From CBDFHF01 sp965247565 (GTDB lineage: Bacteria; Pseudomonadota; Gammaproteobacteria; Methylococcales; Methylomonadaceae), in contig CBDFHF010000003.1 of NCBI GenBank assembly GCA_965247565.1, forward strand, positions 558,001 to 622,000: a DNA stretch of 64,000 nt. The letters are read 5' to 3'. Position 1 is the stretch's first letter, and every line of letters starts with the position of its first letter. The position numbers and the translations under genes are program-made. The notes under the pieces were generated by a model. That model was not told the origin of the DNA, ran no database searches, and saw nothing but the letters and a program-made list of their open reading frames with translations. This document shows positions 45,115-55,054 of the stretch, one piece after another.

Positions 45115-47184
45115 ATGCAAAACTATAGTTTTTACAGTTACTTAACTGCTACAGTAGCTTATGTATTCCTACTACCCTTTTCGCTGAGGAACATTAAAGC
45201 CAATTCTTTGGCCACACCTTTCGTATTTGCCACTCTTTTTTCGATAGCCTGGGCAGGGTACACCACACTGGCCATTCAACACGATGAATTGTTTACTTCA
45301 GAAATTCTGCCTTTTGAAACACTGCGCAATGCTTCCTGGTTTTTATTGTTAAGCACTATTATTTCCCGTCAGCAATTCAATAATAACTACGGATTGCTTT
45401 TAAAATCGGGGTTAGCCGGTGCTTTGACTGTAGCTATTGTCTTTGTTTTTGCACTCGAAATCTTTGCTGGTTTTCGTGATGTCGTGCAGCAATCTTTGGG
45501 GCGTGACATTCGCCTAATTGCCCACGTCGCTTTCGCTATTATTGGTCTGATTCTGGTTGAACAAACCTACCGAAATACCCTCGTAGAATCACGCTGGGGT
45601 ATTAAATTTATCTGCCTGGGCTTAGGTGCCCTGTTTATTGTTGACTTTATTGTCTACAGCAAGTCTTTATTGTTTGCGAAGCTGGATTCTTCACTCTGGA
45701 ATTCTCGTGGCTTTCTTAACGCGCTCATCATGCCACTCCTAGCCGTTTCCAGCTATCGCCTGCAATCAGGCTCACTCTCCAAGATCACAGTATCAAGAAA
45801 GCTGGTTTTTCATACCACCATACTATTCGGCACCGGGCTCTATCTTATCTTGATGTCGCTAGCAGGTTTCTACATCAGAGACTACGGCGGTAGCTGGGGT
45901 GAAATTGCACAAATATTTTTTATCTTTTTAGCTCTGCTAGTTTTATTTATTTTATTCGCATCCGGCAAAGTCCGGGCGATGGCTAAAGTCTACTTCAATA
46001 AGCATTTTTTCCATTATCGTTATGACTACCGCGATGAATGGATAAAACTCAGCAGAACCATTGCACAGCTGGATTCCATAAACGAGTTGTCCGGCTTTAT
46101 TATCAAGACGATGATGAAGCTGGTTGACAGCTCAGGCGGCGGATTATGGTTAAAAAATGACCAAGGCTATTTTTATCTGGCCGAAGATAATAATTTAGGC
46201 TTTAATCCGCCCAAACAAATTAATGCCGATAATTCATTAATAACATTTCTTAATGATAAGCAATGGGTTATAGATTTTCCCGAATATTTCAACGATCCTG
46301 AAATGTATGAAGATGTCGATTTGTCAGCGTGGCATTCGACAGGAAAAAACGTCTGGCTGATCATACCGTTTTTCCGACAAAATGAGCTGGTAGCCTTTGT
46401 CGTTTTATCCCAAGCTATCGTGCCTAGAAAGCTCAACTGGGAAGACCACGATCTTCTAAAAACAGTGGGTATGCAATTAACCAACGCGCTCGCCTTAACC
46501 CATGCCAGTGATGCACTGTCAAGATCGCGGCAGTTTGAAGCCTATAATCGGCTTTCCGCCTATTTGGTTCATGATATGAAAAATCTGGTCGCGCAAATTT
46601 CACTGATCGTTAGAAACTCAGCCAAACATAAACACAACCCAGACTTCATTGATGATTCCATTGAAACGCTTGAAAACGTAGTCAATAAAATCGAGCATAT
46701 GCTGGCCCAGCTAAAAAAAGGCAACATAAGCAATGATCAGAAAACCATTATTAACCTTGTTGACATCATCGGCGACGTGCTCATCCAACAAGCTGGCAAC
46801 AAGCCCGCCTTGCAAATAGTAACAAGGGAAAACCAGGTTAACGTGTTCGGCGAAAAAGAAAAAATGGCTGCCGTTCTTGGACACTTGGTCCAAAATGCAC
46901 AAGATGCAACTGAAGATGACGGCTCGGTGAGCCTGGAATTATCCAAAAATGAAGATTCAGCGACTATCAGAATAACGGACACTGGCTGCGGCATGGATAC
47001 CAAATTTATAGCCGAACGCCTGTTTAAACCGTTTGACACCACCAAAGGTAATGCCGGCATGGGCATAGGGGTTTATGAAGCACGCGACTACATATTGAAA
47101 TATGCCGGGCAAATCGACGTTGAAAGCATCCCTAACCACGGCACAACTTTTATTATCAATCTTCCTTTGGTTAACCGAGCCTAG
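45115..47184 (+). CDS. prsK: PEP-CTERM/exosortase system sensor kinase PrsK
   Basis: 689 residues. Eight or so N-terminal membrane helices (about 5-290) precede a GAF-like domain. The histidine kinase core has the phospho-acceptor His in YLVHDMKNLVAQ and an ATPase domain with LVQNAQDATEDDGSV, DTGCGMD and GMGIGVYEARDY. This layout is specific to PrsK, partner of the PrsR sigma-54 activator in exosortase-linked exopolysaccharide and PEP-CTERM regulation. prsR is not downstream here. Confidence 0.9.
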   Translation: MQNYSFYSYLTATVAYVFLLPFSLRNIKANSLATPFVFATLFSIAWAGYTTLAIQHDELFTSEILPFETLRNASWFLLLSTIISRQQFNNNYGLLLKSGLAGALTVAIVFVFALEIFAGFRDVVQQSLGRDIRLIAHVAFAIIGLILVEQTYRNTLVESRWGIKFICLGLGALFIVDFIVYSKSLLFAKLDSSLWNSRGFLNALIMPLLAVSSYRLQSGSLSKITVSRKLVFHTTILFGTGLYLILMSLAGFYIRDYGGSWGEIAQIFFIFLALLVLFILFASGKVRAMAKVYFNKHFFHYRYDYRDEWIKLSRTIAQLDSINELSGFIIKTMMKLVDSSGGGLWLKNDQGYFYLAEDNNLGFNPPKQINADNSLITFLNDKQWVIDFPEYFNDPEMYEDVDLSAWHSTGKNVWLIIPFFRQNELVAFVVLSQAIVPRKLNWEDHDLLKTVGMQLTNALALTHASDALSRSRQFEAYNRLSAYLVHDMKNLVAQISLIVRNSAKHKHNPDFIDDSIETLENVVNKIEHMLAQLKKGNISNDQKTIINLVDIIGDVLIQQAGNKPALQIVTRENQVNVFGEKEKMAAVLGHLVQNAQDATEDDGSVSLELSKNEDSATIRITDTGCGMDTKFIAERLFKPFDTTKGNAGMGIGVYEARDYILKYAGQIDVESIPNHGTTFIINLPLVNRA

Positions 47185-47248
47185 TCAGTCACTGAAGCAA
47201 CTCTTTAACCAAAACCAGCGCCGGGTGCTCGCCAAATCATGCGTTGAT

Positions 47249-47293
47249 ATCCCGCTCACCTGAACACTCAGATCAAGCGGGATTTTGGTTTTT
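47249..47293 (+). terminator. Terminator of prsK
   Basis: ATCCCGCT pairs with AGCGGGAT across a 19-nt loop, followed by TTTGGTTTTT. Confidence 0.75.
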
Positions 47294-47359
47294 ACCGAAA
47301 ATGAAAGATCGACTAAACCCGATGGCTGAATGCTTTCAAATCAGCAAAAGGCAATGTGA

Positions 47360-47674
47360 TTAATCACCGTAAACTGTCAGCTTGTAGTCACTGAAAATAC
47401 CCAAAATACTCTTAGCATGCCAATCAGCATGGTGAACCTTTGTTATACCACCGTTCTTTTTAGCTGCATCAATGCTGCAATCGCCGGAAGATATGATCGC
47501 CAGTATGCTTTTGCAAGTAGACTCTCCAACTTTTGAGGCTGTACCATCGTTAGAGGTTACTTCAAAAGGCAAAGTAACATTAGTAATGATTGATCCTACT
47601 GGTACATTCGTAGCACAAGCCGTCAAACCAAGTGCCATGCCAGCCAAAGTCATAGTTTTTAATATTTTTTTCAT
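47360..47674 (-). CDS. TRL-like family lipoprotein
   Basis: A 104-residue lipoprotein. Signal peptide with lipobox (LGLTAC), then PVGSIITNVTLPFEVTSND, CKSILAIISSGDCSIDAAKKNGGITKVHHADWHAKSILGIFSDYKLTVYGD. This is the TRL (tRNA-associated locus) family of small lipoproteins of unknown role. RBS AAGAGGA is present upstream. No tRNA is adjacent here. Confidence 0.8.
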   Translation of the reverse strand: MKKILKTMTLAGMALGLTACATNVPVGSIITNVTLPFEVTSNDGTASKVGESTCKSILAIISSGDCSIDAAKKNGGITKVHHADWHAKSILGIFSDYKLTVYGD

Positions 47675-47939
47675 AAATAAGTCCTCTTATATTATTCTCT
47701 CCGGACGGAGAAGCCGAAGTATGAACTCAAATATCACTTGAATCAAGCAACTAAACGAGCTAGTCCCGCACGGTTACACGACAACAAAATTTAGTGACCG
47801 ATCTGCCCATTTAACTTCATGTCCCATTTCTCATTAAGTTCTAGCACTGACTAGCGCGACGAGTTAAGTTTGACTTAGATAGGACTAGTCATAGAGAATA
47901 GCCGGTTTTCATTCAAATAGTTAAATGTCTTGATAAAGC

Positions 47940-48767
47940 ATGGATAAAAACGCTTCGTCTCAAAACAGTTTAGTCTCCGTGCATAATTTAACGTTTTCGC
48001 GAGGCAGCAAGAAAATATTTGACGATATTTCTTTGGAATTTGAACGAGGCAAGATTACAGCAATCATGGGGCCCAGCGGCACCGGTAAAACTACGCTGTT
48101 AAAACTGATTGGCGGGCAACTTACTCCCAATAAGGGTTCAATAAATGTGGACGGCAATAACGTGCATCGATTACGTAGAACAGAACTTTACAATCTACGC
48201 AAACGCATGGGCATGTTATTTCAAAGCGGTGCCTTATTGACGGATATGAATGTTTACGACAATGTGGCTTTTCCGTTACGTGAACACACGCATTTGCCAG
48301 AGTCGATGATCCGCACCGTAGTATTAATGAAGCTGCAGGCGGTGGGTCTGCGCGGCGCTCGTCAGCTGATGCCCAATGAGCTTTCCGGAGGCATGGCAAG
48401 ACGTGTTGCCCTAGCTAGAGCTATTGCCTTAGACCCTATGATGATTCTCTATGACGAACCATTTACTGGCCAGGATCCTATCTCCATGGGGGCTCTCGTA
48501 CATCTTATCAAATCACTGAATAATATTTTAGGACTAACAAGTATCGTGGTATCGCATGATGTACATGAAACATCTGCCATTGCTGATTACATTTATGTAC
48601 TTTCTGGTGGCAAAATTGTGGGCCAGGGAACACCTTTAGAACTCCAACAGTCTCCGTCGGAGTGGGTACAACAATTTATGACTGGAGCCGCCGACGGCCC
48701 TGTACATTTTCATTATCCCGCTAAAGATTATGTCGATGATCTGTTATCTACCGGAAAACGCTATTAA
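47940..48767 (+). CDS. mlaF: Mla phospholipid transporter ATP-binding protein MlaF
   Basis: 275 residues. An ABC ATPase that drives lipid transport between inner and outer membranes. Walker A MGPSGTGKTTLL, signature LSGGMARR, Walker B MMILYDEPFTGQDP and switch His VVSHDVHE are all present. The GQDP D-loop is typical of MlaF. It is first gene of mlaFEDB-murA-hisGDC. Confidence 0.95.
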   Translation: MDKNASSQNSLVSVHNLTFSRGSKKIFDDISLEFERGKITAIMGPSGTGKTTLLKLIGGQLTPNKGSINVDGNNVHRLRRTELYNLRKRMGMLFQSGALLTDMNVYDNVAFPLREHTHLPESMIRTVVLMKLQAVGLRGARQLMPNELSGGMARRVALARAIALDPMMILYDEPFTGQDPISMGALVHLIKSLNNILGLTSIVVSHDVHETSAIADYIYVLSGGKIVGQGTPLELQQSPSEWVQQFMTGAADGPVHFHYPAKDYVDDLLSTGKRY

Positions 48768-48784
48768 CCGTTGCATCCACCAAC

Positions 48785-49567
48785 ATGATTGAATTTTTAG
48801 AACGTTTAGGGGCAAATACCCGCACAAGCTTTACCAAATTGGGTCGCAGCTCCCGCTTTCTGCTACAGATTGTTCCAGGAATTGTCAGCGTCTTACCCAG
48901 ACCACGATTACTGCTTAACCAGCTCTATTCAGTCGGGGTTTTGTCTTTTCTGATTATTACTATTTCCGGGCTATTTGTGGGTATGGTGCTCGGCTTGCAG
49001 GGCTATTACATTCTGTCTGACTTTGGCGCTGAAGAAACCTTGGGCGTTATGGTTGCTGCTTCTTTAGTCAGAGAATTAGGCCCGGTAGTATCCGCCTTAT
49101 TATTTGCTGGGCGAGCGGGGTCCGCTTTGACCGCTGAAATTGGTCTGATGAAAGCCACCGAACAATTATCAGGTATGGAAATGATGGCGGTGGACCCCAT
49201 TAAACGTATCATTTCACCACGCTTTTTAGCCGGACTGATTTCCATGCCATTATTAGCGGCGTTATTTAGTACTGTTGGTGTCATCGGAGGGCAAATCGTC
49301 GGCATCGGTTTATTGGGAGTCGATGAAGGTGCGTATTGGTCACAAATGCAAGCCAAGCTGGATTTTCAAGATGACGTTCTCAATGGCGTCCTCAAAAGCC
49401 TAGTGTTTGGCTTTGTGACTAGCTGGATTGCCCTGTTTGAAGGCTATGACGCTATACCGACTTCTGAAGGCGTCAGCCGAGCTACCACTCGCACTGTAGT
49501 CAATTCTGCTTTTAGTATTTTAGGTCTCGATTTTATTTTGACCGCACTCATGTTTGGAGATAATTAA
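48785..49567 (+). CDS. mlaE: Mla transporter permease MlaE
   Basis: 260 residues, five to six membrane helices. The MlaE (DUF140) core is clear (LREL-type RELGPVVSALLFAGRAGSALTAEIGLMKATEQLSGMEMM and FVTSWIALFEGYDAIPTSEGVSRATTRTVV). It lies 17 bp behind mlaF, and its stop is one base before the mlaD start. Confidence 0.95.
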   Translation: MIEFLERLGANTRTSFTKLGRSSRFLLQIVPGIVSVLPRPRLLLNQLYSVGVLSFLIITISGLFVGMVLGLQGYYILSDFGAEETLGVMVAASLVRELGPVVSALLFAGRAGSALTAEIGLMKATEQLSGMEMMAVDPIKRIISPRFLAGLISMPLLAALFSTVGVIGGQIVGIGLLGVDEGAYWSQMQAKLDFQDDVLNGVLKSLVFGFVTSWIALFEGYDAIPTSEGVSRATTRTVVNSAFSILGLDFILTALMFGDN

Positions 49568-49568
49568 C

Positions 49569-50039
49569 GTGCAGCATACCAATACGCAAGATACACTCGT
49601 CGGTCTTTTTGTGGCCGCGGGCATAGCTGGATTATTTTTTCTTGCCCTACAGGTGAGTAATTTAGGCTCTTTTTCCCAGCAGCATGACGCTTATACCGTC
49701 AGCGCCAACTTCGAAAACTCCGGCGGCTTAAAAGTCAAATCACCAGTATCCGTGGCGGGTGTTAAAATCGGTCAGGTATCTGCAATTAAACTCGATACCA
49801 AAACGCACCAGTCGGTCGTGGAAATGAGCATTGATGCACAATACAAAACTTTGCCTGACGATACCACGGCAAGTATTTTTACAGCGGGTTTGCTAGGTGA
49901 GCAATATATCAATCTTGAGCCAGGTGGCTCTGAAGAGCTTTTAAAAGATAAAAGTAAAATCGAACTAACCCAACCGGCGATTATATTGGAACAAGCCATT
50001 GGCAAATTCCTGTTTAAATCAGCAGAGGAAAAAAAATGA
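49569..50039 (+). CDS. mlaD: Mla substrate-binding protein MlaD
   Basis: 156 residues with an N-terminal membrane helix (about 8-28) and an MCE domain (YTVSANFENSGGLKVKSPVSVAGVKIGQVSAIKLD, AGLLGEQYINLEPGG). The GTG at 49569 is preferred because GGAG lies 8 bp before it; the open frame could also use a TTG at 49554 inside mlaE. Its stop overlaps the next start by 4 bp. Confidence 0.92.
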   Translation: MQHTNTQDTLVGLFVAAGIAGLFFLALQVSNLGSFSQQHDAYTVSANFENSGGLKVKSPVSVAGVKIGQVSAIKLDTKTHQSVVEMSIDAQYKTLPDDTTASIFTAGLLGEQYINLEPGGSEELLKDKSKIELTQPAIILEQAIGKFLFKSAEEKK

Positions 50040-50347
50040 GCAAACTCAACGTGATTAACCAAGGTGGGGGGCATTTTCTCATTGACGGAGACCTTACTTT
50101 TGCCACTATCGATAAACAAACAGTGAAGTCATTTGCCTTTTTAAATGCCGCCAAAGATATTAGTATCGATCTAAGTCAAGTTTCTTGTACGGACAGTGCC
50201 GGTTTAGCGCTGATGATAGAATGGTTAAAGTACTCACGCACCAAGCGCACGCAGTTAAAATTTAAGAACATACCCAAACAATTGTTGGCTCTCGCCCAAC
50301 TCAGTGGCTTCGACAAAACCAACCATTTCAACGTTCAGGCCGATTAA
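50036..50347 (+). CDS. mlaB: STAS-domain protein MlaB
   Basis: 103 residues, a STAS fold (FLIDGDLTFATID, ISIDLSQVSCTDSAGLALMIEWLKYS). The conserved Asp-Ser (CTDSAGL) marks the MlaF-binding site. Unlike the usual order, no mlaC lies between mlaD and mlaB, and no bolA/ibaG follows. Confidence 0.9.
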   Translation: MSKLNVINQGGGHFLIDGDLTFATIDKQTVKSFAFLNAAKDISIDLSQVSCTDSAGLALMIEWLKYSRTKRTQLKFKNIPKQLLALAQLSGFDKTNHFNVQAD

Positions 50348-50391
50348 TTCATGTTGATCGCCTAAACCAAAACATTCAAAAATCACTCTGT

Positions 50392-51657
50392 ATGGATAAA
50401 TTAATTATTACTGGCGGAAAACGACTTTCCGGCGAATTGCGTATTTCCGGAGCTAAAAACGCTGCCTTACCGATTTTAGCGGCAACCTTGTTGTCAGAAA
50501 AACCGGTTAGTGTCGGCAACATTCCGCATCTGCATGATATTACCACTACCATGGAGTTGCTTGGACGCATGGGCGTGCATTTGATTGTCGATGAAAAAAT
50601 GAATATCGAAGTCGATGCCAGCACTATCAACAGCTATGTAGCGCCTTATGAACTGGTAAGAACCATGCGTGCGTCGATACTGGTATTGGGGCCTTTATTA
50701 GCCCGATTCGGCGAAGCACATGTCTCCTTGCCGGGCGGCTGTGCAATCGGCACACGCCCCGTCGACATCCATATCAATGGCCTTATTAAAATGGGCGCCG
50801 ACATTACCGTAGAAGGCGGCTTTATCCATGCGAAAGTTGATCGACTCAAAGGCTGTCGATTGGTTTTAGAAAAGATTACCGTTACAGGCACAGAAAATTT
50901 GCTAATGGCTGCTACCTTGGCGGAAGGCACTACCATCATCGAAAATGCCGCGAAAGAACCTGAAGTGAATGATCTAGCACACTTTTTAAACAAAATGGGT
51001 GCAAAAATTTCCGGAATTGGCACTGATGTTTTAGTGATTGAAGGTGTTGAAAAACTGGGTCTTGATAGTATTCATTATGACATTCTGCCGGATCGAATCG
51101 AAACCGGAACTTATTTGATTGCCGCCGCCATCACGGGCGGAAAAATAAAAGTAAAAAATACCCGACCAGATATTCTAGATGCCGTGCTGGAAAAGCTGAT
51201 CGAAGCTGGTGCTGACATTACCATGGGTGACGACTGGATCCAACTGGATATGCACGGCAATAAGCCTAAGGCAGTGAGTGTTCGTACTGCACCTTACCCG
51301 GCATTTCCAACCGACATGCAGGCCCAATTTACTGCAATGAATGCGGTTGCAGATGGTGTTGGAATCATTACCGAAACCATATTTGAAAACCGCTTCATGC
51401 ACGTACAAGAACTTCAGCGCATGGGAGCCAACATTAGACTGGAATCGAATACTGCCATTTGTACGGGTATTGACAAACTCATGGCGGCGCCCGTAATGGC
51501 AACCGATTTAAGAGCCTCTGCGAGTCTGGTCATAGCAGCATTAGCTGCCGAGGGCGACACTCTGGTTGATCGCATTTATCATATTGATCGCGGCTATGAC
51601 CATATTGAAGAAAAGCTGTCGCAACTGGGTGCTATCATCCGACGTGTCCCTAACTAA
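50392..51657 (+). CDS. murA: UDP-N-acetylglucosamine 1-carboxyvinyltransferase
   Basis: 421 residues. First committed step of peptidoglycan synthesis, enolpyruvyl transfer from PEP. The catalytic Cys is in LPGGCAIGTRPVDIH. Also present: N-terminal KLIITGGKRLSGELRISGAKNAALPILAATLL and the late TDMQAQFTAMNA. It is the target of fosfomycin. It lies between mlaB and hisG, the standard order. Confidence 0.97.
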   Translation: MDKLIITGGKRLSGELRISGAKNAALPILAATLLSEKPVSVGNIPHLHDITTTMELLGRMGVHLIVDEKMNIEVDASTINSYVAPYELVRTMRASILVLGPLLARFGEAHVSLPGGCAIGTRPVDIHINGLIKMGADITVEGGFIHAKVDRLKGCRLVLEKITVTGTENLLMAATLAEGTTIIENAAKEPEVNDLAHFLNKMGAKISGIGTDVLVIEGVEKLGLDSIHYDILPDRIETGTYLIAAAITGGKIKVKNTRPDILDAVLEKLIEAGADITMGDDWIQLDMHGNKPKAVSVRTAPYPAFPTDMQAQFTAMNAVADGVGIITETIFENRFMHVQELQRMGANIRLESNTAICTGIDKLMAAPVMATDLRASASLVIAALAAEGDTLVDRIYHIDRGYDHIEEKLSQLGAIIRRVPN

Positions 51658-51666
51658 GGTTTGTCT

Positions 51667-52293
51667 ATGTTAACGATTGCAGTATCCAAGGGCCGCATTT
51701 ATGAAGAAGCTCTCCCCCTGTTGGCAGATGCCGGTATCGCGCCGATTGATGATCCTAACAAATGTCGCAAGCTGATTTTGGATACCACCCGCGATGATGT
51801 GCAATTAATCATTATTCGTGCAACCGATGTACCCACTTTTGTTGAATATGGTGCAGCAGATTTAGGTATCGCTGGGAAAGACGTGTTGTTGGAACATGGC
51901 GCGGAAAATCTATATGAGCCTTTAGATTTAAAAATTGCCGGCTGCCGGTTGATGACTGCGGCACATAAAGACGCGCCGGAAATTGCCGGGCGTGTGCGAG
52001 TAGCCACTAAATATGTAAAAACTGCACAACGTTACTTCGCCGATAAAGGCATCCAAGCTGAGATTATTAAGTTATATGGTTCTATGGAACTAGCGCCTTT
52101 AGTTGGTTTAGCGGATTGTATTGTAGATTTGGTCGATACAGGAAATACTTTAAAAGCGAATAATTTAGAGCCGCGTGAATTAATTATGAATATCAGCTCT
52201 CGGCTAATTGTTAATAAAGCTGCCATGAAAATGAAAAATGCGGCCATCCAATCATTACTGGATCAGTTTGAAAAAACACTTGCTTTGAGATAA
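51667..52293 (+). CDS. hisG: ATP phosphoribosyltransferase, short form
   Basis: 208 residues, the HisG-S form without the regulatory ACT domain, so it is expected to need HisZ. MLTIAVSKGRIYEEALPLL and the PRPP-binding ADCIVDLVDTGNTLKANNL are conserved. The ATG at 51667 is preferred over a TTG two codons earlier. Confidence 0.95.
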   Translation: MLTIAVSKGRIYEEALPLLADAGIAPIDDPNKCRKLILDTTRDDVQLIIIRATDVPTFVEYGAADLGIAGKDVLLEHGAENLYEPLDLKIAGCRLMTAAHKDAPEIAGRVRVATKYVKTAQRYFADKGIQAEIIKLYGSMELAPLVGLADCIVDLVDTGNTLKANNLEPRELIMNISSRLIVNKAAMKMKNAAIQSLLDQFEKTLALR

Positions 52294-52301
52294 GAAAGAT
52301 T

Positions 52302-53606
52302 ATGCCAACTGTAAACATGACTCGGCTTGATAGTACGACGGCTGATTTTGATCAGCGACTACAACAGTTGTTGGCTTGGGATCAAGCTGACGATTTGGAT
52401 ATGCATCAGCGGGTTTTAGCAATTATTGCCGATGTACGCAAAAACGGCGACAAAGCAGTCATGGAATACACCAACCGCTTCGATCATCGAAATATTCAGC
52501 AAGCGAGTGAGTTAGAATTATCCAAAGCTGATTTGCAAATGGCGTGGCAAAATCTACCGACAAAGCAAGCGCAGGCGTTGCAAGAAGCCGCAGATCGTAT
52601 TCGCACATACGCAGAAAAGCAAAAGCTCGAGTCCTGGCAGTTTACCGAAGAAAACGGCAATTTACTCGGACAAAAAATTACCCCACTGGATCGTGCCGGA
52701 ATCTACGTCCCAGGCGGCAAGGCGGCCTATCCATCTTCGGTATTGATGAATGCCATTCCAGCTAAAGTGGCAGGTGTAGAAGAAATAATTATGGTGGTGC
52801 CCACGCCGAACGGCGAAACTAATCAGATGGTTTTAGCGGCAGCTTATCTGGCTGGTGTAGATCGTGTTTTTACGGTAGGGGGAGCTCAAGCTGTCGCCGC
52901 CCTGGCTTATGGCACAGAGACTATACCCGCAGTTGCAAAAATCGTCGGTCCTGGCAACATTTATGTTGCCACTGCAAAGAAACTGGTTTTCGGTCAAGTC
53001 GGTATCGATATGATTGCAGGGCCATCGGAAATATTAATTATTTGTGACGGTAAAACCAATCCGGACTGGATTGCTATGGATTTATTTTCCCAAGCCGAAC
53101 ACGATGAAAATGCCCAAGCTATTTTGATTAGCGATAATGGCAACTATCTGGACGCGGTTGCACAAAGCATCAACAATCTACTGCCCAGCATGGAGCGCGC
53201 AAATATTATCAAAGCCTCCTTGGCTGCTCGTGGTGCACTAATTAAGGTTGCCAGCTTAGTAGAGGCTGCTGAAGTCGCCAACACTATCGCTCCTGAGCAT
53301 TTGGAACTATCGGTTGCGGAGCCCGAAGAATTATCTAAGCAGATTCGCCACGCAGGTGCTGTTTTCATGGGCCGCTACACCGCAGAAGCGCTCGGCGATT
53401 ATTGCGCTGGCCCTAATCACGTATTACCCACATCTGGAACGGCACGTTTTTCATCGCCTTTAGGCGTTTATGATTTCCAAAAACGTACCAGCTTGATTAA
53501 TTGTTCTGAAACGGGTGCCTCTGCGTTGGGCAAAATTGCTTCAACACTGGCGCGTGGCGAAAGCCTGACTGCACACGCGCGCTCGGCAGAATATCGCAGC
53601 AAATAG
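52302..53606 (+). CDS. hisD: Histidinol dehydrogenase
   Basis: 434 residues. Two-step NAD-dependent oxidation of histidinol to histidine. Zinc and catalytic residues are in SQAEHDENAQAIL and APEHLELSV. PGGKAAYPSSVLMNAIPAKVAGV and the C-terminal GPNHVLPTSGTARFSSPLGVYDF are canonical. It starts 8 bp after hisG. Confidence 0.97.
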   Translation: MPTVNMTRLDSTTADFDQRLQQLLAWDQADDLDMHQRVLAIIADVRKNGDKAVMEYTNRFDHRNIQQASELELSKADLQMAWQNLPTKQAQALQEAADRIRTYAEKQKLESWQFTEENGNLLGQKITPLDRAGIYVPGGKAAYPSSVLMNAIPAKVAGVEEIIMVVPTPNGETNQMVLAAAYLAGVDRVFTVGGAQAVAALAYGTETIPAVAKIVGPGNIYVATAKKLVFGQVGIDMIAGPSEILIICDGKTNPDWIAMDLFSQAEHDENAQAILISDNGNYLDAVAQSINNLLPSMERANIIKASLAARGALIKVASLVEAAEVANTIAPEHLELSVAEPEELSKQIRHAGAVFMGRYTAEALGDYCAGPNHVLPTSGTARFSSPLGVYDFQKRTSLINCSETGASALGKIASTLARGESLTAHARSAEYRSK

Positions 53607-53717
53607 TCGCTAAGTCAGCAGAGTGCTGAAAAAAGCATTAGCCAGGGAGAGCTGCCAAGACCCGATCACAGTCTTAGCGTCTAACTTTTTTTAAATCTGT
53701 CAACACCACACCCCTTC

Positions 53718-54803
53718 ATGCAAAATGATCTGATTTCGTCCGTGTTCCGAAAAGAAGTGCTTGCCATGTCCGCCTATAAAGTTGCTGATGCCACTGGCAT
53801 GATCAAGTTGGACGCTATGGAAAATCCTTATAGCTGGCCGGAAGAAATTAAACTTCAATGGCTGGCAACAATAAAAGATTGTCCGTTAAATCGTTATCCT
53901 GACCCCACTGCCAGTCAACTTTGCGAAACACTAAGACAACTAAATCAAATACCAGATCATTTACACATATTGCTGGGCAATGGTTCTGATGAAATCATCC
54001 AGCTATTGCTGATGGCTTTACCGACTGGCGCAACTGTATTAGCGCCAGATCCCGGGTTTGTTATGTACAAACAACTCAGCAATTGCTTGGGACTTAATTA
54101 CTACGGCATACCCTTGCTGGCAGATAGTTTCGAGTTGGATTTGCCTGCTACGCTGGCAGCTATCAAAACATATCAGCCTGCTGTTATTTTTCTGGCTTAT
54201 CCTAATAATCCAACCGGCAATTTATTCAGCGTAGATGCTATTAATGAAATCATTAACGCCGCATCGGGCTTGATTATTATTGACGAGGCATATGCTCCGT
54301 TTGCCAATGCTAGTTTTATCAATGAGTTAGATGGACACAGCAGTTTATTGGTAATGAGAACGGTTTCCAAATTAGGGCTAGCAGGACTGCGATTGGGCTA
54401 CTTGCTCGGTCACATAGCTGTTATCGAACAGCTACACAAAATCCGTTTACCTTACAACATCAACACACTCACCCAATTTACGGCCGACTTTGCCTTAAAC
54501 AACAAGGCACTCTTTGATAAACAAACTCAGCAAATCTGCTTTGAGCGGACGTCGGTTTTCAATCAACTCAGTTGCTTGGAAGGAATTACCGCTTATCCCA
54601 GCGCGGCAAATTTCATTTTATTTAAAACACCCCAATATCGGGCTACTGAAATTTTCACCTCTATTAAAGAACAAGGAGTGTTAATTAAAAACCTTAGCCC
54701 GCAAGGCGGATTGCTCTCTGATTGCTTGCGGGTCACCATAGGCAAGCCGGAAGAAAATAATTCATTTATCAACGCCTTAACAACAAGCCTGCTAGCAACA
54801 TAA
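53718..54803 (+). CDS. hisC: Histidinol-phosphate aminotransferase
   Basis: 361 residues, a PLP aminotransferase. The PLP Lys is in VMRTVSKLGLAGLRLGY. Also present: LGNGSDEIIQ, DPGFVMYKQL, LAYPNNPTGN and a C-terminal LRVTIGKPEEN. It lies 111 bp after hisD, perhaps with its own promoter, since the gap shows no other feature. Confidence 0.95.
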   Translation: MQNDLISSVFRKEVLAMSAYKVADATGMIKLDAMENPYSWPEEIKLQWLATIKDCPLNRYPDPTASQLCETLRQLNQIPDHLHILLGNGSDEIIQLLLMALPTGATVLAPDPGFVMYKQLSNCLGLNYYGIPLLADSFELDLPATLAAIKTYQPAVIFLAYPNNPTGNLFSVDAINEIINAASGLIIIDEAYAPFANASFINELDGHSSLLVMRTVSKLGLAGLRLGYLLGHIAVIEQLHKIRLPYNINTLTQFTADFALNNKALFDKQTQQICFERTSVFNQLSCLEGITAYPSAANFILFKTPQYRATEIFTSIKEQGVLIKNLSPQGGLLSDCLRVTIGKPEENNSFINALTTSLLAT

Positions 54804-55054
54804 TCTGCAAAAATCAATTATCGCTTCCCAACACCTGCTGGTTTTAGATTATTTTACTGCTTAAGAGCTAATCCTGATCAAGTTCATATACTTATCAATC
54901 CAGACAAATAACCATGATTAAACAAGGCTATTGGATAGATAAGCTCACCTCAAACAAATCGGTATAAGCACTTCAAATCCACCATGATCTAATGGTATAT
55001 TGGCGGAAAATAAAAAAGTGCTTGTTCAAGCACACAAAACAGGAGAGTTCTATA

